NCBI GenBank assembly: GCA_029212745.1
Contig: JARGOL010000005.1
Location: forward strand, 153,558 to 217,557
DNA length: 64,000 nt
Reading direction: 5' to 3'
Source of the DNA: Alcanivoracaceae bacterium
GTDB taxonomy: Bacteria > Pseudomonadota > Gammaproteobacteria > Pseudomonadales > Alcanivoracaceae
Shown: positions 1-8,234 of the stretch, one piece after another
How the letters are laid out: each line of letters begins with the position of its first letter
How positions within the stretch are numbered: the stretch's first letter is position 1
Translations under genes and position numbers: made by a program
Notes under the pieces: generated by a model
What the model saw: the letters and a program-made list of their open reading frames with translations, nothing else
The model's database searches: none
Told to the model about the DNA's origin: nothing

Positions 1-1108
1 TGAACCGCCAGTCCCACTGCGGGAATTCGCCCTCATGCCGCATGGGCAGGGGCGCATGCTCATGCATCCCCGTGGCCAGGTTGAGCCGGTACTGCCAGGG
101 ACGGCCACCGTCACTGTTCTCGGCATGAAAAATGTCGCTGAGCGTTTCATTGACAGCGAAATCCTCAAAACGCATCAGGTTGATCACCAGTTCGTCGCCC
201 TCCACCCAGCTGTTGCCGAAATGGAACACCACGAACGGATCCAGCTCGAAGCGGGCCACGGGCGCCAGGGTGTGCTTGTTCAGCACATGCACCTCCATGC
301 CCCAGGCCGGGTTGTAGCGGACACAGTCATTGAACGCCTTCCAGCCGGACATGAACGGCAGCGGGTTCCTGAAACCCACCGGGTGAACGAAGTAGACCAG
401 GTAATCGCCTGCCAGGGCGAAATCATGCACGAACGCGGCCAGCTTGATCGCAAAGGCGCTACGGGCCACCAGCTTGCCGTCCGGGTCGATGCGGTACACC
501 GAGATCTGGGGGCCCTTCTTGCCCACACCCATGCCGTGGTTGTAGTAGCAACCACTGTCCGGGTCGATCTTGCCATGGGCGCTGAAGGCATCAAGAAAGC
601 CCAGTTTGCCGTTGAATGAGCATTCCCCCACGGTATCGAGGGTCACCGGATCGAGCTGCCACGGTCGCCCGCCTTCCCACAGGGCCAGCAGCCGCCCACC
701 GTGCCAGGCCAGGCTGGTATTGGCGCAGTTGGCCGGCGGCCGGCCAATGTTCCTGAGCACCCCACCGGGCGCGTTATGGCCAAAACTGCGATGAACGATT
801 TTCTGCGCGGCGGTTTCATCCAGGTACTTGGGCGTGCGCACATATTTGTTGCGGTACCAGGCGCCGCGCGCATCGAACGTCAGCGCATGCAGCATGCCGT
901 CGCCATCAAACCAGTGCCCGAAGACATCATTGCCGATCCGGTTGCGCCCCGGGCCAATACGGAAAAAGGTTCCGCGCACACTGGCAGGGATCTGGCCACG
1001 GATGTCACGGTTGTCGATCCAGTAGGCCTGCTCCTCATCAAGCGCCTCAAAGCCGCCCACATGCGCCAGCCGGGGATTACGCCAGGGCACTTTGGCCATC
1101 TCGTTCAT
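1..1108 (-). CDS. Carotenoid oxygenase family protein (partial, 3' end beyond window)
   Basis: Non-haem iron dioxygenase of the carotenoid cleavage / lignostilbene / RPE65 family, which splits a conjugated double bond into two aldehydes or ketones. Reading leftward from the ATG at 1108 gives 369 residues without a stop before the edge; family members are about 480 residues, so roughly the last quarter is missing. Family signatures are visible: GTFFRIGPG near residue 46, HWFDGDGMLHAL near 65, and three of the four expected iron-binding histidines at H179 (FSAHGKID), H228 (FVHDFA) and H296 (VFHFGNS). The fourth would lie beyond the edge. GGGAGG just upstream supports the 1108 start. It is divergent from a PadR gene across a palindrome. 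The substrate (carotenoid, apocarotenoid or stilbene) cannot be told from sequence. Confidence 0.88.
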   Translation of the reverse strand, partial: MNEMAKVPWRNPRLAHVGGFEALDEEQAYWIDNRDIRGQIPASVRGTFFRIGPGRNRIGNDVFGHWFDGDGMLHALTFDARGAWYRNKYVRTPKYLDETAAQKIVHRSFGHNAPGGVLRNIGRPPANCANTSLAWHGGRLLALWEGGRPWQLDPVTLDTVGECSFNGKLGFLDAFSAHGKIDPDSGCYYNHGMGVGKKGPQISVYRIDPDGKLVARSAFAIKLAAFVHDFALAGDYLVYFVHPVGFRNPLPFMSGWKAFNDCVRYNPAWGMEVHVLNKHTLAPVARFELDPFVVFHFGNSWVEGDELVINLMRFEDFAVNETLSDIFHAENSDGGRPWQYRLNLATGMHEHAPLPMRHEGEFPQWDWRF

Positions 1109-1144
1109 GTCGCCTCCCGCGCCGGCTTGCATCCAGCCGGCAAA

Positions 1145-1166
1145 TATATTCAACTTGTTGCATATA
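1145..1166. promoter_or_regulatory. 22-bp near-perfect palindrome, candidate PadR operator
   Basis: The left half TATATTCAAC and right half GTTGCATATA form an inverted repeat around a central TT, with one mismatched pair per half. It lies in the 111-bp gap between the divergent carotenoid oxygenase and PadR genes. A dimeric winged-helix regulator commonly binds such a site. That PadR binds it is inference from position. Confidence 0.6.
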
Positions 1167-1219
1167 CTTTTACGCCCCTGGCTGCCTGCCGGCAAGCCCG
1201 GTAAACAAATGGAGCATCC

Positions 1220-1798
1220 ATGTCGCTGCGCAATGTCCTGCTTGTCTACCTGGCCTCGGGTGCCAGCAGTGGCTATGACATTGCCAAGGGCTTTCGCGGC
1301 TCGTTCGGCTACCTGTGGAACGCCAGCCACCAGCAGATCTACCGTGACCTGGCAACGCTCCATGCCGAAGGGCTGCTGGCCTGTGAGCCCCGGGCCCAGG
1401 AGGGCAAACCGGACCGCAAGCTCTACCGGCTGACAGAAAACGGCCGCAACGCCATGCAGGCATTCCTTGCCACCCCGGCGCGACCACCGAAGTACAACGA
1501 CGCCTTCATGGTCAAGGTGGCTTCCGCGCACCTGATGCCGGACAAACGGCCACTGCTTGACGAGTTGCTGGCCCTGCGCGAGAAGTACCAGCGCTACCTG
1601 GACGGCCTGGCCAGGTACCAGGCCTTCTTCGATAGCCTCGACACCGCGGTGCAGCCGCAACTGGTATTCGCCCGCCTGTCACTGGAACGGGGGCTGGAGG
1701 TGAACCGCAGCTGGCTGGCGTGGAGCCGCAAGCTGGAGCAGGCGCTGCGCGCCGACATTGACCATGCCGGCGGGCTATCCGGTCAGGCCATCGGCTGA
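1220..1798 (+). CDS. PadR family transcriptional regulator
   Basis: A 192-residue regulator with an N-terminal PadR winged helix (residues 5-80, including SGYDIAKGF and QQIYRDLATLHAEGLL) and a helical C-terminal dimerisation domain of the Vir/AphA-like type. PadR proteins usually repress a neighbouring gene and release it when a small, often phenolic or hydrophobic, ligand binds. GGAG five bases before the ATG supports the start. It is divergent from the carotenoid oxygenase gene, so that gene is the likely target and the palindrome at 1145-1166 the likely operator. The ligand is unknown. Confidence 0.9.
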   Translation: MSLRNVLLVYLASGASSGYDIAKGFRGSFGYLWNASHQQIYRDLATLHAEGLLACEPRAQEGKPDRKLYRLTENGRNAMQAFLATPARPPKYNDAFMVKVASAHLMPDKRPLLDELLALREKYQRYLDGLARYQAFFDSLDTAVQPQLVFARLSLERGLEVNRSWLAWSRKLEQALRADIDHAGGLSGQAIG

Positions 1799-1864
1799 CC
1801 CGCCCCTGCTTCCCCGTTATCATCTCCCTCTCGCGTTTCCGCTTTCGCACCTGAAGGAGCTCCC

Positions 1865-2902
1865 ATGGAATACCGCCAGCTTGGTCGCACCGACCTCAAT
1901 GTTTCCGCCATCTGCCTGGGCACCATGACATGGGGCCAGCAGAACACGGCCGAAGAAGGCTTCGCCCAGATGGACATGGCGCTCGATCATGGCGTGAACT
2001 TTTTTGACACCGCGGAGATGTACTCGGTGCCCACCCACCCGGACACGTACGGCCGCACAGAAGAGATCATCGGCGAGTGGTTCCAGAAAACCGGCAACCG
2101 CGACAAGGTCATTCTTGCCACCAAGGCCGCCGGTCCGGGCGAGTGGATCAAGCACATTCGGGGCGGCCCGCGCCTCAACCGTGACCACCTGTTTCGCGCC
2201 GTGGAGGACAGCCTCAAGCGCCTGAAAACCGAAGTCATTGACCTCTACCAGATGCACTGGCCGGACCGCTCCACCAACTTCTTCGGCCGGCTCGGCTACA
2301 GGCACCGGCCCGGGGAAGAGATGACGCCCATCAGTGAAACCGTGGCGGCACTGGATGAGCTGGTAAAGCAGGGCAAGATCCGCCACTACGGCGTCTCCAA
2401 TGAGAGCCCCTGGGGCGTGATGTCCTATGTGCACGAAGCAGAAAAGCAGGATGCACCGCGCCCGGCCTCCATCCAGAACCCCTACTCGCTGCTGAACCGT
2501 TCGTTCGAAGTGGGCCTGGCTGAAGTCGCCCACCGCGAAGACGTGGGGTTGCTGGCCTACTCACCGCTGGCGTTCGGCATGCTGTCGGGCAAGTACCGGC
2601 ACGACAGCTGGCCCGAGAATGCCCGCCTGACCCTGTTCAAGCAGTTCTCGCGCTACACCAACCAGGAAGCCATTGCCGCCACCGAGCTGTACTGGGAACT
2701 GGCACAGGAACTGGGGGTGTCCCTGGCGCAGCTGGCTCTCGCGTACGTCACCAGCCGCAGCTTCGTCACCAGCAACATCATCGGCGCCACCAGTCTGGAG
2801 CAGCTCAAGGAGAACCTGGATTCAGTGCAGGTGAGCATTGATCGCGACACCGAGAAAAAGCTCGAGGCAATCCATACTCGCCATCCCTATCCCGCACCGT
2901 GA
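1865..2902 (+). CDS. NADP(H)-dependent aldo/keto reductase (Tas-like)
   Basis: A 345-residue cytosolic oxidoreductase of the aldo/keto reductase superfamily, expected to reduce aldehydes or ketones with NADPH in a TIM barrel. Visible features are the N-terminal QLGRTDLNVSAICLGTMTWG, the catalytic Asp/Tyr region FFDTAEMYSVP, ATKAAG for the lysine strand, DLYQMHWPDR for the histidine, and YGVSNES. The insert after the tyrosine and the overall length match the E. coli Tas subfamily. GGAG upstream supports the start. It lies 66 bp after the PadR gene and may be cotranscribed. A role in reducing aldehydes made by the neighbouring oxygenase is possible but unproven. Confidence 0.9.
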   Translation: MEYRQLGRTDLNVSAICLGTMTWGQQNTAEEGFAQMDMALDHGVNFFDTAEMYSVPTHPDTYGRTEEIIGEWFQKTGNRDKVILATKAAGPGEWIKHIRGGPRLNRDHLFRAVEDSLKRLKTEVIDLYQMHWPDRSTNFFGRLGYRHRPGEEMTPISETVAALDELVKQGKIRHYGVSNESPWGVMSYVHEAEKQDAPRPASIQNPYSLLNRSFEVGLAEVAHREDVGLLAYSPLAFGMLSGKYRHDSWPENARLTLFKQFSRYTNQEAIAATELYWELAQELGVSLAQLALAYVTSRSFVTSNIIGATSLEQLKENLDSVQVSIDRDTEKKLEAIHTRHPYPAP

Positions 2903-3021
2903 ATGGTATAAGTGGCCTGGCAGTGCATGGACGCACCTCCCGGTACGCGCCAGCGCATGACAACCGCCAACGCTAGAGCGGCCATGAGCCGCGGGGCATG
3001 ACAACAATAAAGGACCTGACC

Positions 3022-3960
3022 ATGAATGTTTTTTCCCTCAGCGGTATTGGCGCCGCTGTTTTGCTTGCACTGGCGCCGCTCGCGCCACCAGCAATGGCCA
3101 CCAGCGGCCAGCCGGACAATCTGGTGGAACAGCCCGCGCTGACAGACCAGGAGCAGGCGCAACTGGACTGGCTGGAGGACACCCTGTCATCCCTGGACGC
3201 ACGACGCGGCCAGATCGCTATCGCCGACGGCGTGGTCGCGCTGGACGTCCCCGAGTCGTTCTACTTCCTGGATGCAGAAGACAGTCGCACGGTTCTCGAG
3301 GACCTATGGGGCAATCCGCCTGACGAGCAGGTTCTCGGCATGCTGTTTCCCAGTGATTACGGGGTACTGGATGACGACGCCTGGGGAGTGGTTCTCTATT
3401 ACAGCCCGGAAGGCCATGTGGACGATGACGACGCTGCCGCCATTGATTATGACGATCTGCTCGAGAATATGCGTGACGACATGCGCAGCGCCAACGAAGC
3501 GCGACGCGAGCAGGGCTACCCTGCGGTCGAGTTGCTGGGCTGGGCGGAAGAGCCTCATTACGACGCGGCAAGCCACCAGCTTTACTGGGCCAAAAACCTG
3601 CGCTTCGAAGGCATTGAGGGTGAGACCCTCAATTACGACATCCGCCAGCTGGGCCGCGAGGGGGTTCTGGTAATGAGTTTTATCGCCGTGCCAGGCGCGC
3701 TGGAGGAAATACGCCAGCGCCGCGACCAGGTGCTGCAGATCGCCCGCTTCAGCGATGGCAACCGCTACGACCAGTTCGATCCGGCTTACGATGACGTGGC
3801 CGCCTACGGGCTGGCCGGGCTGATCGCCGGCAAGGCCGCCTCCAAGGCTGGCCTGCTGGCCGCCGCCCTGCTGTTCCTGAAGAAATTCTGGTTCCTGATT
3901 GTTGCCGCCGTGTGGGGTGGCATCAAAGCCATCGGTGGCCGCGGCAAGCGGGCCGACTGA
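3022..3960 (+). CDS. DUF2167 domain-containing membrane protein
   Basis: A 312-residue protein with an N-terminal signal peptide (hydrophobic residues about 5-25, cleavage near AMA-TS), a DUF2167 (PF09935) body, and C-terminal hydrophobic segments (about 255-300: AGLIAGKAASKAGLLAAALLFLKKFWFLIVAAVWG) that would anchor it in the inner membrane. The function of the family is unknown. The ATG at 3022 is preferred over the one at 2998 because AAAGGACC lies at proper distance before it and the protein then begins directly with its signal peptide. An intrinsic terminator follows, so the transcript probably ends here. Confidence 0.82.
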   Translation: MNVFSLSGIGAAVLLALAPLAPPAMATSGQPDNLVEQPALTDQEQAQLDWLEDTLSSLDARRGQIAIADGVVALDVPESFYFLDAEDSRTVLEDLWGNPPDEQVLGMLFPSDYGVLDDDAWGVVLYYSPEGHVDDDDAAAIDYDDLLENMRDDMRSANEARREQGYPAVELLGWAEEPHYDAASHQLYWAKNLRFEGIEGETLNYDIRQLGREGVLVMSFIAVPGALEEIRQRRDQVLQIARFSDGNRYDQFDPAYDDVAAYGLAGLIAGKAASKAGLLAAALLFLKKFWFLIVAAVWGGIKAIGGRGKRAD

Positions 3961-3972
3961 CAGCAATACCCG

Positions 3973-3996
3973 GGGCGCTCGTGAGCGCCCTTTTTT
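3973..3996 (+). terminator. Rho-independent terminator after the DUF2167 gene
   Basis: GGGCGCT pairs with AGCGCCC around a CGTG loop and is followed by six T residues, starting 12 bp after the stop codon at 3960. Confidence 0.88.
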
Positions 3997-4006
3997 GCCG
4001 CTTTAT

Positions 4007-4061
4007 GTTGACAGTGTAAACATAGGAGCCTATTCTCCCCTCAAATGTTTACACCGTTAAC
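4007..4061 (+). promoter_or_regulatory. Strong sigma70 promoter flanked by two TetR-type operators
   Basis: -35 TTGACA (4008-4013), 17-bp spacer and -10 TATTCT (4031-4036) form a near-consensus promoter for the TetR/RetSat operon. Two 15-bp sites of form GTTnAC-N3-GTnAAC lie at 4007-4021 (over the -35) and 4047-4061 (just after the expected start point). They are also inverted copies of each other: 17-bp arms 4007-4023 and 4045-4061 match at 15 of 17 positions. The geometry suits autorepression by the downstream TetR protein; that assignment is inference. Confidence 0.78.
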
Positions 4062-4071
4062 TTGAGCCGCC

Positions 4072-4704
4072 ATGAACAGACCTGCCCCCGACAGCTACCA
4101 CCACGGCAACCTGCGCGATGCGCTGGTACAGGCCGCCCTTGAGGCGCTGGAACGGGATGGCCCGGCGGCCCTGTCCCTGCGCAACCTGGCCCGCGCCGTG
4201 GGAGTCTCTCCCACCGCCGTGTACCGGCACTTCGCCAACAAGGACGACCTGATGGCGACCATCGCCACCGAGGGGTTCGAGGGCCTGAGCGCGGAAATGC
4301 AACGCCGCCTGGGCAGTGAGCCGGATGCCGACGCCCTGCGCCGCCTGATGATCCTGGGTGAAGGCTACAGCGGCTATGCCATGAGCCACCCGGCCCATTA
4401 CCGGCTGATGTTCGGCAGACGCATGGTCGACAAGGACGACTACCCGGCCCTCGCCCGCGCTGCGGCACACAGCTACGGCATGCTCGAGCAGGCCGTGGCC
4501 GGCGCCGTGGACGCGGGCCAGTTACCGGATGTACCAGTTGCCTTGCTGAGCACCATGGCGTGGTCGCTGGTGCACGGCCTGTCCACGCTGCACAACGACG
4601 GCATGCTCACCGACAAACAGCTTCCCCGGGGCGAGGCCCTGGGCGAGACCTTCACCCGAATGCTGGCACTGAGCCTGCGCCACTTTGCCCCCGGCAAGGA
4701 GTAA
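4072..4704 (+). CDS. TetR/AcrR family transcriptional regulator
   Basis: A 210-residue TetR-family repressor. The N-terminal helix-turn-helix is clear at residues 12-55 (ALEALERDGPAALSLRNLARAVGVS then PTAVYRHFANKDDLM). The C-terminal part is the ligand-binding and dimerisation domain, of the WHG-like subgroup (YAMSHPAHYRLMF). Its start lies about 30 bases after the predicted transcription start, with only a weak ribosome-binding sequence. It is followed after 4 bp by the RetSat-like oxidoreductase, and its own promoter carries two matching operators, so it most likely represses this two-gene operon. The ligand is unknown. Confidence 0.9.
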   Translation: MNRPAPDSYHHGNLRDALVQAALEALERDGPAALSLRNLARAVGVSPTAVYRHFANKDDLMATIATEGFEGLSAEMQRRLGSEPDADALRRLMILGEGYSGYAMSHPAHYRLMFGRRMVDKDDYPALARAAAHSYGMLEQAVAGAVDAGQLPDVPVALLSTMAWSLVHGLSTLHNDGMLTDKQLPRGEALGETFTRMLALSLRHFAPGKE

Positions 4705-4708
4705 CACC

Positions 4709-6367
4709 ATGACCGCCACCGCAGACCACGCCCCGGAAAAGAAAACCAGCGGCCTGTCGCCAAGCACCATTCGCATCGGCCGCCGTTACCGCGCCAACCG
4801 CCTTGACGGCCCTTACGATGCCATCGTCATCGGCTCCGGCATTGGCGGCATGACCGCCGCCGCCTGCCTCGCCGAGCTGGGCAGGAAAGTGGTGGTACTG
4901 GAACAGCACTACACCGCCGGAGGATTTACCCACAGCTATGCCCGCAATGGCTACGAGTGGGATGTGGGCGTGCATTACATTGGTGATGTCGGCGCGAAAC
5001 ACACCATGGCCCGGCGACTGTTCGACTTCGTCAGCGGCGGGGAGCTGGAATGGGCGCCCATGGATGAGCATTACGACCGCATCTTCGTGGGCAAGGACAG
5101 CTTCGACCTGGTAGCCAAACCAAAAGCGTTTCGTGCCGAGCTGCTCAAGCATTTCCCGGACGAAGCAGATGCCATTGATGAATACATGAAACGCATTGCC
5201 GATGCCGCCGGGATGATGCGATTGCTGACCATGGAAAAGCTGGTACCGGCACCGGCGAGCGTGCTGGTGCGCGGCTACCGCAAGTTCAAGGCGCCCGCCT
5301 GGCTGAACCGGACCACCCGCGAAGTGCTGGAGAGCCTGACCCGGAACCAGAAACTGATCGCCGTGCTTACCGGCCAGTGGGGTGACAATGGCCTGCCGCC
5401 CGGGGAGTCGAGTTTTATCATCCACGCCCTGATTGCCCGCCACTATCTGTACGGCGGCTATTACCCGGTGGGCGGCGCCTCACGGATGGCGGAAACAGCC
5501 ATCCCGCAGATCCAGAAGAACGGCGGCGAGCTGTTCACCTATGCCGCCGTGGAAGAGGTGTTGATCGAAAACGACAAGGCGGTGGGCGTGCGCATGGCTG
5601 ATGGCACCGACATCCGCGCCCCCATCGTCATCAGCAATGCCGGCGTGTTCAACACCTTCGGCAAGCTGGTGCCCGAAGCCACCGCGAAAAAGCATGGCTA
5701 CATTGGCAAGCTGGATACCGTCAAGCGCTCCATGGCGAGCCTTGGCATGTATATCGGCATCCAGGACACGGCAGAAAACCTGGGCCTGCCAAAGACCAAC
5801 TACTGGCTCTACAGCAGCGAAGATTATGAGGGGTCGCTGGAGCGTTTCTTTGCCGACCCGGACAACGAAGAGATCCCGCTGGTGTATATCTCTTTCCCCT
5901 CGGCAAAAGATCCGGCATTCCTGGACAAGTACCCCGGCCGCGCCACCATCGAAATCGTCGCCCCGGGCCCCCACGAATGGTTTGAGAAATGGGCCGACAA
6001 GCCCTGGGGGAAACGCGGGGCGGACTATGATGCGTTGAAGGAAAAGTGGTCACAGCGCCTGCTGGAACGACTCTATGAGCACTTCCCGCAGCTGCGCGGC
6101 AAGATTGACTACTACGAACTGTCCACGCCGCTGTCCACGGACTTCTTCTGCTGGTACGAAAAAGGCGAGATCTACGGCCTGGACCATGACCCGTCGCGGT
6201 TCGAGCAGAAATGGCTGAAACCGAAGACCACCATCAACGGCCTGTATCTCACCGGACAGGATGTGATCAGCTGTGGCGTGGTGGGCGCCATGATCGGCGG
6301 CCTGGCCACCGCTGTCGTCGTCGGCGGCAAGGACGGCGCCAAACTGGCGAAACGCTTCTTTACCTGA
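4709..6367 (+). CDS. RetSat / phytoene desaturase-like FAD-dependent oxidoreductase
   Basis: A 552-residue flavoprotein of the phytoene desaturase / all-trans-retinol 13,14-reductase superfamily, whose members saturate, desaturate or isomerise polyenes and related hydrophobic substrates. The N-terminal dinucleotide-binding motif AIVIGSGIGGMTAA (residues 38-51) is followed by GGFTHSYARNGYEWDVGVHYIG, and the C-terminal FAD motif GLYLTGQDVISCGVVGAM is intact. The ATG at 4709 is chosen because AAGGAG lies directly upstream; the ATG at 4685 lies inside the TetR gene. Its 3' end overlaps the convergent MBL gene by 8 bp. The true substrate is unknown; a carotenoid oxygenase gene lies 3.6 kb away. 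Confidence 0.85.
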   Translation: MTATADHAPEKKTSGLSPSTIRIGRRYRANRLDGPYDAIVIGSGIGGMTAAACLAELGRKVVVLEQHYTAGGFTHSYARNGYEWDVGVHYIGDVGAKHTMARRLFDFVSGGELEWAPMDEHYDRIFVGKDSFDLVAKPKAFRAELLKHFPDEADAIDEYMKRIADAAGMMRLLTMEKLVPAPASVLVRGYRKFKAPAWLNRTTREVLESLTRNQKLIAVLTGQWGDNGLPPGESSFIIHALIARHYLYGGYYPVGGASRMAETAIPQIQKNGGELFTYAAVEEVLIENDKAVGVRMADGTDIRAPIVISNAGVFNTFGKLVPEATAKKHGYIGKLDTVKRSMASLGMYIGIQDTAENLGLPKTNYWLYSSEDYEGSLERFFADPDNEEIPLVYISFPSAKDPAFLDKYPGRATIEIVAPGPHEWFEKWADKPWGKRGADYDALKEKWSQRLLERLYEHFPQLRGKIDYYELSTPLSTDFFCWYEKGEIYGLDHDPSRFEQKWLKPKTTINGLYLTGQDVISCGVVGAMIGGLATAVVVGGKDGAKLAKRFFT

Positions 6368-7175
6368 AGCGCGCCAGCTCCACCGGATCATGGGCACAGA
6401 ACAGGCTGACCTGGTCTCCATGATCCCGGTGCAGGGCCGCCAGCCGTTGGCGGGTGGCCTCGCGCTGGCGCGGCTGGGCCTGGATGGAGCGCTCGAACCA
6501 TTTCAGCCCGGCGGGCATGGCGCCCTTGCCGCTTACTTCACTGCGGTGGAAATAGGCATCGCCGCAATGGAGCAGCCAGCCATCATCGGTGTTTACCGCC
6601 ACACCCACATGGCCACGCGAGTGCCCCGGCAACGGCACCATCAACAGGTCAATATCATCAATCGGGCGAATCGCATCAAAGCCGAACCACTGCTCTGTGG
6701 TGGTCTCCTCGACCTGCCATTTCGGTCCATGAGCAAACTGGCTCTGGCGAAAGCGCATGCGCTCGCGCAGGTTTGGCGTCAGCACCTGGTCAAGCTCCTG
6801 CTGACGTACATGCACGCTGGCTCCCGGAAAATCGCTGACACCGCCAGCATGATCAGCATCCAGGTGGGTGGGAATCAGGTGACGCACGTCTGCCGGCTCG
6901 AAACCCAGGGCCTTTACCTGCTCAATGGCGGTATCAGCGAGGTCGAGTTTCGGCGCCATGGCGCTGGCAAACCCCTTGCCAAGGCGCTTGACCGGCTGGC
7001 GCATGTCCGCAGTGCCGAGCCCGGTATCCACCAGCACCAGCGACGACGGTGTTTCCACCAGCAGGCAATGGCAAACCAGCTCTCCGCGCCGTAGCAGGCT
7101 GCCCTCACCGTTGACCAGGCGCTGGCAGACGGGACACAGGGAACCGCAGTTGAGGTGGTGCACGGTCACAGTCAT
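6360..7175 (-). CDS. MBL-fold metallo-hydrolase
   Basis: A 271-residue metallo-beta-lactamase-fold hydrolase. The metal-binding motif THLDADHAGG (H104, D106, D108, H109) is the HxDxDH variant, with further ligands in GHSRGHVG and HCGDAYF. Such proteins cleave esters, lactones or thioesters; acyl-homoserine lactonases share the layout, but this cannot be assigned as one. The ATG at 7175 is used because the upstream extension would run into the SDR gene; a weak AGG precedes it. It starts 19 bp after the SDR stop, so the two genes probably form one transcript next to the AraC regulator. Confidence 0.85.
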   Translation of the reverse strand: MTVTVHHLNCGSLCPVCQRLVNGEGSLLRRGELVCHCLLVETPSSLVLVDTGLGTADMRQPVKRLGKGFASAMAPKLDLADTAIEQVKALGFEPADVRHLIPTHLDADHAGGVSDFPGASVHVRQQELDQVLTPNLRERMRFRQSQFAHGPKWQVEETTTEQWFGFDAIRPIDDIDLLMVPLPGHSRGHVGVAVNTDDGWLLHCGDAYFHRSEVSGKGAMPAGLKWFERSIQAQPRQREATRQRLAALHRDHGDQVSLFCAHDPVELARFR

Positions 7176-7194
7176 GACCTGATCATAGCCGTTT

Positions 7195-8037
7195 TCAGTT
7201 CGATTCGAACATCTGCCGCTTGACCACCTGCTTGACCAGCGACTGGTAATGCGTGGGCACCACACGCTGCACCAGGTCCATCAGCTTGGCGTCGGCACCA
7301 ATCAGCAGGCGTCGCCGCTCACCGAGGATGGCCGCAACAATCTGCCGGGCAGCTGACTCGGGTGTTGTACGCGCCAGCTTCTCGAATTCCTTGCCGGACT
7401 GGGCGGCATCCACCAGCCCCCACTTGCGGTTGGGGATGACACGCCCGCCACGGGCAATATTGGTGTCGATACCGCCGGGATGAACAGAGGTCACCCGCAC
7501 CGGCGCGTCCTCGATCATGAGCTCCTCGCTGAGTGCTTCGGTAAAACCGCGCACGGCAAACTTGGAGGCGTTGTATGCACCGGCACCCGGCATGGCCATC
7601 AGCCCGAACAGGCTGGAAATATTGACCACATGGCCATCACCGCTTTCCCGCAGGAAAGGCAGGAAGGCCTTGGTGCCATAAACCACGCCCCAGAAGTTGA
7701 TATTCATGATCCACTCGAAATCTTCGTAGCCGAGATCTTCGATCACGCCGCCCAGGGAAACGCCCGCGTTATTGATGATCACGTTGACCTGGCCGAACGC
7801 CGCAGCGGTACTTGCCGCCCAGTCGTAGACCGCGTCCCTGTCCGCCACGTCAAGCACCGTGGCAATGCATTGCACCCCGTGGGATTCACAAGCCTGGCGG
7901 GTGATCTCCAGCCCCTGTTCATTGACATCGGACACCGCCACAGCCGCTCCCTTGCTGGCCACCAATTCCGCCGTGGCCCGGCCAATACCGGAACCGGCGC
8001 CGGTAATCGCCACCACCTTGCCATTCAATGACTTCAT
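7195..8037 (-). CDS. SDR family NAD(P)-dependent oxidoreductase
   Basis: A 280-residue classical short-chain dehydrogenase/reductase. It has the cofactor motif TGAGSGIG near residue 12, the NNAG motif (IINNAGVS), an active-site serine in NISSLFG and the YNASK catalytic Tyr/Lys pair. The C-terminal extension after PGGIDTNIARGG is typical of SDRs acting on lipids or long-chain substrates. GGAGAAG before the ATG at 8037 supports this start rather than any upstream one. It is first in a two-gene operon with the MBL hydrolase and is divergent from the AraC gene, an arrangement reminiscent of the virS/mymA locus of mycobacteria. Confidence 0.88.
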   Translation of the reverse strand: MKSLNGKVVAITGAGSGIGRATAELVASKGAAVAVSDVNEQGLEITRQACESHGVQCIATVLDVADRDAVYDWAASTAAAFGQVNVIINNAGVSLGGVIEDLGYEDFEWIMNINFWGVVYGTKAFLPFLRESGDGHVVNISSLFGLMAMPGAGAYNASKFAVRGFTEALSEELMIEDAPVRVTSVHPGGIDTNIARGGRVIPNRKWGLVDAAQSGKEFEKLARTTPESAARQIVAAILGERRRLLIGADAKLMDLVQRVVPTHYQSLVKQVVKRQMFESN

Positions 8038-8148
8038 TTCACTTCTCCGAATACGAGCAGAGTGCGGCGGCAATGGTTGCTGCCGCCAGGATGCAGCCAG
8101 TATTGCAGGCGCTGGCACGTCACCATGAGCCAATCTGCGGACACAATG

Positions 8149-8178
8149 CTTGTCATTACCGGCCACGCCTCCTATAAC
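8149..8178 (+). promoter_or_regulatory. araC-type gene promoter overlapping a conserved regulator motif
   Basis: -35 TTGTCA (8150-8155), 17-bp spacer and -10 TATAAC (8173-8178) lead to the AraC gene start at 8235. The motif CTTGTCATTA-CC-GGCCAC (8149-8166) covers the -35 and recurs with 16 of 18 identities at 11750-11767. A weaker copy (GTCA...GCCA) lies at 8119-8132. This suggests that the AraC regulator binds here, affecting both its own gene and the divergent SDR operon. Confidence 0.62.
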
Positions 8179-8234
8179 AGGCCTATGCACGTCGCCGCTG
8201 TCCGGCGGCATCCACAGTCGCAGGAAAACACCCG

